From Tolypeutes matacus (Eukaryota > Chordata > Mammalia > Cingulata > Chlamyphoridae), in contig JAKSZT010053881.1 in NCBI GenBank assembly GCA_026826555.1, positions 9,857,485 to 9,921,484 of the forward strand: 64,000 bases of DNA, written 5' to 3'. Below are positions 1-11,130 of this stretch, piece by piece; position 1 is the first letter of the stretch; every line of letters starts with the position of its first letter. Both the position numbers and the translations under genes were made by a program. The notes under the pieces are model-generated. The model was not told the origin of the DNA and ran no database searches. It saw only the letters and a list, made by a program, of their open reading frames with translations.

Positions 1-1564
1 AAAATCAATATCCTATGTTCTAGGAATTTACCTGTGAGTCAAAAAGGGGAAAAAGAGATCATAGTGTTGAATTTGAGACCATATATGTTAAATGTTCGAA
101 AAGTAACTGGTGGTATTTATTTGGATTACTTTGTATAAATAAAATTCCTTTTTATTATTTTTTTGCTTGTGAAAATCTTGAATTTATCTTATGCTGTTTA
201 TTATCCAGCCCATCTAAGCAAAATAGCATAATATTTTTAGATTGAAGTTACTTTAACATTGGCCAGCAGGGCTGTGTGGGAAATCCAGATAGTTTCTTCA
301 GTTAAGCATTAAAAGCCCTGATCCTAGTTTTAGAGAATCCTTTTTATTAATACCCAGTTCTGAACAGAAGAAGAAACTTGGATTTACATAAAAATAAATA
401 ATGTTTTATAGAAAAAAATACTTGTTTAAATTTTTTATTAAAGCCTACTTTCTATGGTGATTTTTTTTTCCCTCAGAATTCCCCATATTTTTGGCACTTT
501 TATAATGTTAGTCTTTCTTTTTCTTCCGAATCTGTAAGTAGCTGAGAGTTCCCAGCTATGAACCACAGCCCATAGTAAAGTCACCAGGGATCCTCAAAAA
601 AAAAGATGTGCTCTCTGGCTTCCCCATCCCAAGCAGCACTAGAGTAGTGGTGGTGACAGCAGTTAGCAGCACTGGGCCCTTGTCAGCCACAGCCTCAACT
701 TCAGGAGCCAGTTCCCCAATCTAGTTGTTGTCTCCACATCCTGACTGAGCTCCCTAAAAGGATAGGCCAGAGGAGACAAGGATACATGAGACTTGAAAGC
801 ACAATTATACTCAGGATTCTGCACTACAGTAGTGTGATGGACTGTTGTGTCTGGATCCCTGTGGTTAGTTCCATTTCAATTTTACAGCATAGAAGCCACT
901 ATTCTGAGAGATTTGTTACATAACAGTAGTTATGAAGAATTGCTTTCTACCTCTTCTGCCAAGCTGTTCTATAGATCTGTTACAAACAGGATTTAGATAT
1001 AAAGTTTTAAAGTCACTACAGCCCAACCCTTTAAATAAACCTATGGGTAATATATCACTACAAAGTGAGTTACAAAGAACTTGTATCATTTGAATTAGAA
1101 ATATCAATGGAAAGCATCCCTGCTTCCTTATTAATAGGTAATCCTAATGCATTAAATGCAAACATTATCAGGGCATAAACCACCTGTTATAAGAAAAACA
1201 TTTTATTTTATTTGGCTGTCATTGTCTTCTATAATCAAAGTTTTTATCTCAGTTTTCTAGATAATGCTTCTGAAATGTAAAGCCCATAATGACTTACTTC
1301 TTCATGGAATATTCTTACCTACTTTCTTTGTTTCTCTTAAAAATCCTTAATCCTACTAGCCTCACATGCTTCTGGTTTTTTAAATTTTGTGATTTTAGCT
1401 TTATGCCTAGGACAGAATGAAATGCAGTCATAATTTATGTAGTTCATTGTTATTCAACATTATTATAATGTTTTCATTAAATGTGATTCCCTTACCCCAG
1501 AATCCACCTTTAGCTATGCAAGGGTCTCTGAAACCCTAAACTTAGTCTCATTTTCTATTATATC
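1..1564. other. Intergenic DNA, no gene seen
   Basis: AT-rich sequence with no convincing exon, RNA gene or young repeat. Around 540-870 there is a more GC-rich stretch that reads vaguely like an eroded retrocopy on either strand, but I could not match it to any protein, so it is left unassigned. Confidence 0.5.
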
Positions 1565-1672
1565 CTAGTTTTGTACCTAACTAGCAGTGTAGCCTTGCAC
1601 AAGTTACTTAACCTTGTTTGTCTTTTTCTCATTGGCAAAATGAAGGGTTCAAGTAAATTCTGTGCATGTAAC
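1565..1672 (+). repeat. MIR SINE fragment
   Basis: The core reads as a diverged MIR: an 'agc.gtgtagccttgcacaag' style block, then 'ttacttaacctt' and the usual 'aaatgaagggtt' ending. These are the conserved central and 3' parts of MIR in plus orientation. The 5' tRNA-like head is not recognisable. This is an ancient element shared across placental mammals. Confidence 0.6.
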
Positions 1673-2689
1673 ATAAGAAATAACCACTTCATCCCAGGAC
1701 TCTTTCTCTGACAATGGCAGAGGGAACATTTTCTGAAAGTGTAGTCACCTTCTATGACATGGAGTTACCTACATTATCTGCTCTGTCTTCGTCTTCTTAT
1801 AAAGTGAAGATATGTTTCATATGTTCAAGTAGACTAATAGTTAAACCACAAAGAACAATTATGCTTAGAATTGTGAAAGTATAACTGTTTTTAATGGACA
1901 ATAGCAGCAGAGTTCTAAAAGCTTATATATGATGAATTTCCCATAGAGTTGAATCCACTTTGGCAGTGGAAATTCAAAGCACCTGATGAGGTGTTAGTAG
2001 TAAGGAACTATTCTAATGGAGTATACCAAAGGCTACTGAAAGAGACAGTGCAGATGTATATTTAACATAGAAACAATTTAATTTTGCCAATAGAGAGCTA
2101 TGGTAACACTGCCCAAGTTTACTACTTTGTTGGTATGTTAGTCATCGGGCTTGGCAAAGAAATGCATTGAATGATATGGCTAGTCACTCTGTGAGAAGAT
2201 TACAGAGTACTCATTTAAGTAAGTGGGAGGAACTCCCCAAGATTGCTTTACTCTCTACTGAAGAGTTTAGCTGACACTACATTGCTTTACGTGTCAAAAA
2301 TGAGGAACTTGCCTTGGATGCAAAAGGAGACAGTAGAGTGGTTTAGCACCTGAGCATTATATTAAAGATGGTAAAGAGCAAAATTAAATGTGTAAGTTGA
2401 TTTTTAAAATATGTTTCTAAACTCTGTTTTGCTTACAACTATGGGCCTCTCCCCTACCCCCAATTTCCATTTCATTCTGATAATAAGTATTTCAATGAAT
2501 AGGGAATTCTAGAAAGTTAAGATTTTATACAAGGGTTCCTGATTCTTTGTTCAAATCACATTTAAGGAATTTTTTAAAAAGTAGTTCTAGAAGGAAAAAG
2601 AAATGGCTTTGCTGTAGCATCATAACTGCAGATCAGTGTAGATGCCAACTGACATCAATGCAGTTATGGAAAAGTTTTCAAATACTTAG
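1673..2689. other. Intergenic DNA, nothing recognised
   Basis: No gene, RNA or clear repeat is supported here. The small open frame at 2547-2744 shows no known domain and no conservation clue, so I treat it as chance. Confidence 0.45.
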
Positions 2690-3300
2690 AAATTTTACTC
2701 AAAAAATATCCAACATATGTTTATTGAGCAGCTGCTGTGGGTAAGACTATATGTCTTAGGCCCTATAGGGAATACAAAGATTAAATAAAGCCCCTGTCCT
2801 CAAAGACTTTACAGCCTACTATTGATTGAGGAAAGGGCGTGATTAACTTGTGTACTTCTAATTACAATAAAAAGCTGAATGTATTAAGTACCAGTAAAAG
2901 AAGCACAGCTGTTGTGGGGGTTCAAAGTGGCAAAAACAAACAAACAAACAAACAAAATACTCATCTGATTAGGAGGATCAAATAAAGATTTCACAGATGT
3001 GGAATTTGTGATGGGCTCAAAAGATAGAAAGGATTTCAAGAAATAGGAAAGGATGAGGGCATTCTAGACAGTGCCATTTACATGCAAAAAGCAAAAGGAA
3101 AGGTTATAGTCAAAAGTACAAGACAATTGGAAAGATAGGTTGAGTTGTTGTAGAAATAGACCCTTAAATGACAAGTAAACTTAACTCAGTGGGCAGTGAA
3201 AAGTAACTTAAGTTTTGAGTAGGAAGTAACAGGATGAAGCCTGTGCTTTAGGAAGATCAGCCTTGTAGCGATATAAGATAAATTATAGCAGGAAGAGACT
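2690..3300 (+). repeat. Ancient interspersed repeat, family unresolved
   Basis: This begins with 'tttattgagcagctgctgtggg' and 'ccctgtcctcaaagacttta', then runs through 'gcattctagacagtg' and 'aagatcagcctt'. The order matches a common old mammalian repeat describing 'tttattgagcacctact...' followed by a long GA-rich body. I recognise the pattern but cannot name the family safely. Related pieces occur at 4960-5320, 32665-33130 and 33590-33790. Confidence 0.5.
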
Positions 3301-3309
3301 GGAGGCAAA

Positions 3310-3915
3310 TCTGATCCTTTGTCTTCATCCTGCACCAGTCCCTGTTTAAAAGCCCTTCAAAGGCTTCCAATTACTCTCAAAGAAAATCCTCTTATTATTG
3401 TGCCCTACACAATCCTGCATAGGCTGGCCCCTTCTTACTTCTCCAGCTTTATCACACACCATCCTACCTTCTCACCATTCCTATCCCTCTAACCTTCTTT
3501 CAGTCCCTTCTCATCATACCCTTTCCCAGCATAGGATACAGGTTTTTCCCTGTGTCTGGAATGTTCTTCCCTCCCTTTATTCCTTGATAAATTCCCCTTT
3601 GTCATTTTGAACGTGAGGAAATGTTTTGTCCTTAAGAAACCTTTCCTGACTTCCCTGACTAGATGAAATAGCTCTATAAGTAGGTCCTTATAACATTGTT
3701 TATTTACCTTTGCTAGCACTTCTCCTTTTTTTAATTTTATAGTATTTAATTATATGATTACTTAATTAATGTCTGCTTCCCTCACTAGATTTGAAGATTT
3801 TAAAGGCTGAATCTATGTCTGATTTTACTCACTATTATAAACCTAGCACTTATAGCATTGTGCCTAGAACATCATAGATTTACAATAATGGCAATAAGTA
3901 AATAAATAAGATTAA
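3310..3915 (+). repeat. L2 LINE 3' end
   Basis: A plus-strand L2 3' region. A CT-rich block contains 'aggctggcccc', 'tctggaatgttcttccc' and 'aaacctttcctgac'. It is followed by the terminal block with 'ccctcactagatttgaa', 'ctagcacttatagcattgtgcc' style words and a short AATAA-rich end. Heavily diverged. The small open frames through it are coincidental. Confidence 0.75.
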
Positions 3916-4724
3916 TTAGGAATTTATCCCTTCTTTCTTTTTGTTGACTCTTTTCCTTCTGCCCACAAGTGCTTAGTCGTCTTTAATCTTTAAAAAAACA
4001 AACCAGAAAAACAAACACACTTGATCTCACTGACCCCCTCAGACTACCAAACTTCTTAATTAGCCTGTCTCAGTGACTCCAGTGCTTCTTATTAATCTCT
4101 TGTATTCTGGCTCTTGCCCCACCATTTATGGAATTGATTTTCTCAAAGCCTCCACTAAGTAACAACAGAGTTAACCAAAGAGCAATGAGGCAATGAACCA
4201 AAATGATTACAATGAACATGAAAAAGAAGAGACAGATGATAAGAGATACTTGAGCTCTAGAATTAACAGGGTTTAACAGTGTGGCAGAAAAAGTTAAACA
4301 TTTCAAGGCAGGTGGCTGGAAAGGTACGGGTCCCTTTGGTGAAATGAGTAGGAGGACTTAATTGAGGGAGATGATGCATTTGATTTTATACCTGTTCTGC
4401 AAGAGCTGAGACTACTGTTCAGTTTTATGTTCTGGCAGATTACCATCTGGATTATTCTCCAGCAAGTAGTTGAAAATGTGAAATTGGAGCTGAAAAATGG
4501 TGAAGAAAATCAGATACCTGTATTTTAGAGTCACATTGGGGTAGGTGAGATGGCAGAAAGTAGAGGGTATTGAATGCAGAGACAAGACAGAACCTTGTGG
4601 AACAGACCAAAGTTGCCTGAGAAATTCAAGAAAGCAGAAAGTGGGAGGAATTGGACATAGATTTTTTTTTAACATCAATTATGAGCAAATACCATTCTAG
4701 ACTCTTTTGACATACAATATTTTA
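3916..4724. other. Intergenic DNA with possible ancient-repeat remnant
   Basis: No gene is visible. From about 4440 to 4690 the sequence contains 'cttgtggaacagacc' and nearby words that fit a later part of the same unresolved ancient repeat seen at 2690-3300. The 78- and 88-residue open frames here have no known domain. Confidence 0.4.
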
Positions 4725-4870
4725 CCTGATCATCATAATTCAGTGAGGTCAGTGGGGGTGCCCCATCTTATGGATGCAAAAACAGGCTCTGAAATGACAA
4801 GCATCTTGTCCGAGCTCACGCTGGGATTCAGACCTATCTGACTTCAAAATACATACAGTTTCTACCATAA
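4725..4870 (-). repeat. MIR SINE, minus strand
   Basis: In plus reading it contains 'ccccatcttatggatgcaa', then 'tcttgtccgagctcac' and 'gctgggattcagacc'. This is the reverse complement of the MIR core and tail. Moderately diverged. Confidence 0.65.
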
Positions 4871-4959
4871 AGTGTGCCTCAGAAAGGTACCTATACAACC
4901 AGAACACTTTGGAGGAATCTTGAGTGGGTTTGAGGCTCAAGAAGGAAGTGGTAACTATC

Positions 4960-5320
4960 TTCCTGAGGCTCGTATAACTCTGCTGAACAAGGACAAGGAT
5001 TGGGAAAAGGCTGTGGTTTTGGCAATCAGATGATTGTTGGTGACCTCCAAGAAAGCAGTTTCCATCGAATGGTATGAGTGGGTTCCAGATTGCAAGTGCT
5101 GCTACACAGATGTTGAGATGCTAGTAGTAAATGTCAACCTCTTTCTTCATTTGGTTGGCAGAAGAGGAAAGGAGAGGGCTGTTATAACCTGATATAACAT
5201 GGTAAATCTTTGGAAGACTTCTAAGGATAGTGGAGGTGTGAACATGTTGGTAGGCAGAGGGGAAAGAGATACTAGGCAAGCATTGTTAGAAGTGCAAAAG
5301 ACAAAGGGTAACTTTTAATT
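4960..5320 (+). repeat. Ancient interspersed repeat, later segment
   Basis: GA-rich sequence including 'attgttggtgacctccaag' and 'gagtgggttcca', consistent with a downstream part of the unresolved family at 2690-3300, in the same orientation. Probably one old copy broken by MIR and other events. Confidence 0.4.
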
Positions 5321-5324
5321 TCCT

Positions 5325-5795
5325 TGGCTTCTCAAGCAAATACCATGCAAAAGGATGGCTTAAACAGGGTATTTATTAGCTCATGGTTTTGAGACTAAAA
5401 GAAAGTCTAAATCAAGGCATCATCAAAGCAATGATTTTCTTCCCGAAGAGTGAAGTCCTAGCACTGGCTGCCGGCAATCCTTGGCCCTTACCGTGTCACA
5501 TGGCAAGGCACGTGGTGGTGTCTTCTGGCCTCTCCATTCTCTTCTGGATTATATTGATTTCAACTTCAAGCTGCTCCTTCTGTGACTTTCTCTCTCTTTG
5601 AATTTTGTTCTGCTTATAAAGAACTCCAGTAGTAGGATTAAGGTCCATGCTGATTGAAGTGAGCCACATGTTAACTAAAATAACCTCATCAAAAGGTCCT
5701 CCTTACAGTGGGTTTACACCCACAAGAATGGATTAAGTTTCAGAACAGGTTTTTCTGGGTTACATACAGCTACAAACCACTATAGTAACTTATGG
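5325..5795 (-). repeat. MaLR-like LTR repeat, copy 1
   Basis: In plus reading: 'aataccatgcaaaag', then 'tttattagctcatggtttt', a central 'gtcacatggcaaggcac', a CT-rich block, and an end with 'aggtcctccttacagtggg' and 'cacccacaagaatggatta'. Reversed, this gives the AATAAA-containing end typical of MaLR-type LTRs. Four more copies lie at 19176, 29565, 30060 and 31101, all in the same orientation. Confidence 0.6.
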
Positions 5796-6464
5796 AATGT
5801 GGCCCATGAAGAGACTGGGAATGGCATCAAAAACATATCTGCCTCATGCTTTTTCTTCCCTAACCCCTCCTTTCCTACTGTTTCCTGCACGTTTCTTTCT
5901 CCTTGCCTTGAATATTAGCATTATTTAGTAACATTTTGCCTCCTGATCTTAATTTCAAAAGTGAATGAACTTGTATATTTTTGCTTCCAAAAACTTATAT
6001 TAATATTATTGCTTTATTACTTGCCCTGATTGATTCTTGCCCCTCTCCACCACAGATCAGTGATCTGTTCTAGAAGACTTAATTTAGGGCAGCATTTTTT
6101 AAAGCTTTACCTATACAGCCACCATCTATAATTCTGGTAACTTTTTTTATATTCACAATTTTTACCTTTCCTGTCTTCTTATATTCCATGACCCACAAAT
6201 TAGTTTTAGAGCCAAATACATGCAGTTTACAAAAAAAAAAAAAATTTTTTTTTTGGTTTATATTTCTTTAAGTTTCTACATGAGAATAAAAGACTATCCA
6301 TCCAAAAATTCTCTTTGGACAGTGTATAAACAGTGCTAAAACAGGAAATACATCTACATTAAATGAGATGAATTTGAAACTATTTTCATACCAAAACATC
6401 TTTATGCAGTCAAGGACATTGTCTGGATTACTTTTGTCTTGCCAGTGGCAAGCACTCAATCTGT
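5796..6464. other. Intergenic DNA with A/T palindrome
   Basis: No gene is seen. At 6231-6254 about 14 A are followed directly by about 11 T, an almost perfect A-run/T-run palindrome. Confidence 0.45.
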
Positions 6465-6520
6465 TAGGTAGTAAACACTCAGTTAATATTTGTTGAATAA
6501 ATCAAATAAATAAATGGGTA
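6465..6520 (+). repeat. L2 terminal fragment
   Basis: A short piece with 'gtaaacactcagttaatatt' followed by 'tgttgaataaat', the characteristic extreme 3' end of L2. Confidence 0.6.
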
Positions 6521-8677
6521 GGAAAAACTTGGATAAAGTATTGTTGATATTGACTTCAACATAGATTTGGTAGCACAGGTAAAATTGCATTGTATTTGAA
6601 AAAACAAACTACAGATAGATATTTACTCTTATGAATACTCTCTAATGATTCCCGTTTTCCAGGGTGGGTATAAACTGATAATTTAAACATTTAACCTAAA
6701 ATTAATTGCTACTTTTACCCAAATCTAGCATAGTTTTTTTTAAATAGATTTTTTAATAAAATCTTTCATAAAATTAATGAAAAACAAAGTTACATGTAAG
6801 ACTATCAAATTCATATGATTAAAAAATCAGTGAACATTTTAATTTAAAAATTTTAAGGTTTTATTGCTTCAAAAACTTTGATTCGAAATACTGCTTTTTT
6901 CTTCTCTTTCATGAACTTTCTCTTTTACCCTCTGTGGACTTGATAAAATTTAAAAATTGGTTATAGAGCAGTTGATCACCAAGTATATAGTTATGGCGCT
7001 GAATCTTTAAATTACTTAAATGATAGCATCAGAGACATGATTCTGGAGAATTTTTAAATGCTTCACATGTTGATATTTGTTCACTGAATTGGAAGCATTT
7101 ATCAAATATTAATGGGTCCTAATGGAAAATTTCACTCCAGAGGCAAGCTCTTCCTTTAACTGGTTTTACTGACTATATTTTATCAAATAGTCTTGAAAAT
7201 GTCAATGAAAGTTATAAAGAGATAAAATTATTATTCCCATTTGTATGAAGAGTGCTAATTAAATTCAAGATCCTAATCACCTAGAGTGAGTTTTTTCTCT
7301 GTTGGCTTTTTTTTTTTAAGAATAAATTGTGCTTTGATTAAACTGTACAGTTTGAATTTTTCCTCAGCCACTAACTGAAGTTAAAAATAGGAATCAATTT
7401 CTGCAACCTTCCAAAGCAGCCTGTGAAATGTCAAGGTTTTGAAAGTTACTTTACAACATGAATTTACACATAAATATCTGTTGGCTTTTTAAACACTTCT
7501 GTTTAGATTGTGTATTATAGACTTGACACCTTTTTAATATTCTTCCTGCCTCTGAAGTTTTTCATTCTGATAGTTCTAGTTAACACTAAAGTCATATGGT
7601 TCTTGGAAGCAAGAATTAAAATACTTCCATTTTGCTCCTTGAGTAAATATTTTTCAAAGTTTTAGAGAGTGGGTGTCAAAAGCCTAAGCCTGAAATAAGG
7701 CTTGGTATTATCTGGTTCTCACTGTCGGCTCTTTGCATTGTCCCACCATCCATTTTGAATGAGGAGTTTGGGAGCTGGCTATAGGTGATATTAGTACAGC
7801 TCAGGTGTACTCTGTCTTAAAAGACAGGGGGAACATATCAAAATACACAAGGCTTAAAACTGAAAATTCCAAGTACAGCTAAAGTACTTGGGGAACTGCT
7901 ACCAGCTGCTTGGGTGAACACTTGGCAATTTCTTTGGTGAAATCACATTACAGTAACTGAATCACCTGGACTATTTCACAGTTTCACTTATTTACTGATT
8001 TTCTTTCCAATGAGTTTTCAGGCCCTTTGATGCTCTTCATCAAGTGGAGGTTTATAATTGCAATGAGTGATACGTCAGCTGCATTGCAAGAATGTTTGGT
8101 AGACTAAAGCAACTGCAAGGTTATAACTAAAATTTCTCTGGTTTGAATGCAGAGAAAAATATTGCTCATCTGAAACATTAAGACTATGCAACTTTCACAT
8201 GTCAAACAAATTGTATAGCTATAAAATTAAATGCCACTAGCTGATTCTTTGTAGTTTTGGTTCTTAACTTTTGGGGGAGACCCATTGAGAGTAAGAATAA
8301 AGATATATATTCTTTTCCCCAGAAAAAATGCACATTTCCAAAAGAAACTTTTGTATAATTTGAAGGAATGTATAAACTGCTATATCCCAGGTTAAGATTA
8401 AGGAAGGCAAGTCAGTGAATGCAGGCTTCTCTTTTGAGAAACTTGAATGATAAGGATGTGAGAGCAATTGAACAGCAATAGTTTGTTTTGGTTAGAAGAT
8501 ATTTAAGCATGTTTATAGGGTATGGGGAAGAAGCCAGTAAACAAAACTACTTTGGAACTTGGGCAGAGGGAGGGCTATTCTATACATGATAGAATAGAGT
8601 CCCAGAGGAGGCAAAAAGAAATAGGATCATGGGCACAGACAGTTGGAAGAGCAGCCTGAACAGGAGAGAAATGCTAC
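6521..8677. other. AT-rich intergenic DNA, no gene
   Basis: Two kilobases without a recognisable transposon or gene. The stretch of about 7640-8160 is less AT-rich and free of repeats, so it could be a conserved noncoding element, but nothing in the single sequence proves this. Confidence 0.45.
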
Positions 8678-9096
8678 GTCTTTTTTTTTTTTTTTTTTAA
8701 GATTTATTTTTTTTATTTATTCCCTTCCCCCATCCCCCGTTGTTTGCAATTGCTGTCTCCTCTCTGTATCTGTTCGTTGTGTGCTCATCTTCTTTTTTGA
8801 AGGCGCTGGGAACCAAATCTGGGACCTCCCATGTGGGAGGGAGGCGCCCAATCGATTGAGCCACTTCTGCTCCCTGCTTGTTGTGTCTCTCATTATGTTT
8901 CCTTGTTGCATCTCTTCATTGCATCATCTCGTTGCACCATCTTGTTGTGTCATCTTGTTGTGTCAGTTTGCTGTGCCAGCCCGTCACGTCAGCTCACTGT
9001 CTTGCTCATCTTCTTTAGGTGGCACCAGGGACTGAACCCAGGACCTCCCATGTGGCAGGTGGGCACCCAACTGCTTGAGCCACATCTACTTCCCGC
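8678..9096 (-). mobile_element. Dimeric DAS-type SINE (S1)
   Basis: Poly-T at 8679-8698 marks the reversed tail. The reverse complement has two tRNA-like units. Both carry a B-box-like 'ggttcagtccc' or equivalent next to 'cctcccatgtgg', and an A-box-like 'gtggctcaa'. Between them lies a run of short imperfect tandem units around 'cttgttgtgtcat'. The tRNA-derived, dimeric architecture is typical of armadillo SINEs and the strongest clue to the host. The overlapping 115-149 residue open frames are artefacts of this SINE. Confidence 0.85.
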
Positions 9097-9689
9097 TACA
9101 ACTTTTGAAACAGGAAAAAAATACATGAAGAGCAGTTTGGCTATGGCTAAGTTTAGAAGTAAAAATGAGAGAAGTAAAATCATGCCCAACCATTTCATTT
9201 TTCTCAAGGTTGTGAGGTTGTGTTGTAAGAATAAAGAGATTGTGGTTGACTTAAGGGTGAAAATGGTATTAAAAGAGTAATCATTGAAATGATAAGGAAA
9301 AGGAGCCACCAGGAGTGAGAAAACATGAAGTGACACTAAATGCCCAGATAAGGCTAGAGATCATTGATTTGTGGCTTTTTTTTTAATCTTCAGGGTCCAT
9401 CACCTCCCAGTAGTTTTCAGCCATCCTATGATAGATGCAGAGAAAGAGGTTATAGCATTGATGTCAGGTTGTAGTTTTGCTGGGTAGGACAACCAAGACA
9501 AGGATACAGAGATTCAAAAGAGTGCTGGTGAGAGATTAGTTCAGAAAATAGGACATTTATAATTGCTAAAGGAGAGTGGAATTACCTGAGGAGGAAAATT
9601 GATCATCACAATCAAATATTTCTTTTGCCCCCCTCCCCCCCGCAAAATTATTACTTTAGCTCTGACAACTCCACTAGGTTACAGAACAA
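9097..9689. other. Intergenic DNA, no gene
   Basis: Nothing coding. GA-rich stretches at 9420-9600 may be another eroded piece of the unresolved ancient repeat. A C-rich run sits near 9630. Confidence 0.4.
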
Positions 9690-10475
9690 AATTTCTGATT
9701 TTTTGCTGAGCATCTCCATTTGATATCTCTCGGGCATTTCACACTCTCAAATCTAAGATTGACCTCATCTTCCTTTTCATATGTCCTCTATTTGGTGACA
9801 TTACCATCTTCCTGACTTGTCTTTGGTGCTTCTCTTGCCCTTTTGCCCTGTATCTAATCAGTTGCTAAGTCCTTTCAGTTCTGCCTTTGTAACATCTCTC
9901 ATCCATTTGTTTTTCTCCATTCTTACTGCTCCTAACCCATATTAGACCTTCAATTTCATGCCTCGACTGCTATAATTGTAGCCTTCCTAAACAGGTCTCC
10001 TTGCCATGTGTCTCTATCACCAACCAGTCCATCCTTTCTCCAATTATAAGAATAATCCTAAAGTTTAACTCTGATCAAAACAGACCTTTACTCAAACACC
10101 TAGTAGCTCCCCAGCCCCTGCCAAAATAATTTTGCATGAAATTCAGGGCCCTCTTGATGTGGCCCCAGCCTGCCTATCCAATTATACTAAATTCTCCAAG
10201 GGAAAAAAAACACAGTTTCCCTTTATAGGCATCTTTGATTGCACTGTTAGCTGTGTCTATAATGCTTTTTCTTTTCAAATCTGTGTGTCTTAGTTTTCAA
10301 GACCCAGTTCAAATGTCATCATCTCTTTAGAAACCTTCCTTAACCCCCCACAGGTATAAATAATATCTTCGTTGTATAAAACTCTGATGAGTGAGCCCTT
10401 TCTTTTGAATTATATCACCTTTGACCATATGACCTTCTGCTCTATTACATAGTTATTTAAATAAAGGTCTCATTT
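9690..10475 (+). repeat. L2 LINE 3' region
   Basis: A long diverged plus-strand L2 copy. Landmarks in order are 'ttgctaagtcctttcagttc', 'gcctcgactgctataat', 'aggtctccttgcc', 'ctgatcaaaaca', 'cagggccctcttgatgtgg', 'agacccagttcaaatgtc' and 'gaaaccttcctta'. This is the standard L2 3' order, and there are no open frames of note. Confidence 0.75.
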
Positions 10476-10580
10476 CCTTTACTATTCAATTTTTTCCAGC
10501 AGTATAGTTGACAAATAAAACAAATGACCAGAACTGCACAGTTTTATTTGATTCAAAATTTAACAAAGTTTCCTCTAAAT

Positions 10581-10746
10581 CAGTGGTTCCCAACACTATC
10601 TATATATTAGAATCACAGAGAGTTTTTTAAAATACTTCTAATGCCTAATTCAAAGATTTTGGTTCATTGTTCTGGGATGGAGCTTGGACATAGTTTTAAA
10701 ATTCATAAATGATTCTAATTTGTGCAAACAAGATTAAGAACCACAG
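10581..10746 (+). repeat. MER5A-type hAT MITE
   Basis: Terminal inverted repeats are visible: CAGTGGTTC at the left and GAACCACAG at the right, with one mismatch between the arms. Internal words such as 'agaatcac' and 'attctaatttg' fit MER5A, a non-autonomous hAT-Charlie element. Length of about 165 bp fits the family. Confidence 0.7.
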
Positions 10747-11007
10747 CCTTAATTCTAGTATTTATTGATGTGCTTAGAGAAATGCTAAATCAATTGATTT
10801 AGCTGTGTCTACTAGGACTCACTTGGTTAGAGGCCCTTCTTAGCCCTTCTTAGCTTTGTTCCTAAATCTTCATTATTTAACCATGCTGGAAGATGCCTCT
10901 CCAGCATGTTTTATTTTGTAATGACAGATTTCACAAATTATTTGAGGAGCCATATACAAATGGGTCCTTGAAACCATAAGATCTACTAAGTTCTTAAAAT
11001 GAATCAG

Positions 11008-11130
11008 ACATGTGAGCTTGTGTGGTCTAGTGGTTAGGAGTGTAGTCTAGTGGGAGTACTTCTGGGGTTATATGCTCATCTCTCACTTGCGTGACCTTAA
11101 GAAAGTCACTTGAGTGTCACCATGGAGTTA
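11008..11130 (+). repeat. MIR SINE with 5' head
   Basis: Contains the tRNA-like MIR start 'gtggtctagtggttagga' and the core 'cttgcgtgaccttaagaaag'. Plus orientation. The 'tRNA-like' look is SINE ancestry, not a tRNA gene. Confidence 0.7.

Noticed and set aside
540..870. Possible processed pseudogene on the minus strand
   Set aside because: Translation of all frames gave no recognisable protein motif.
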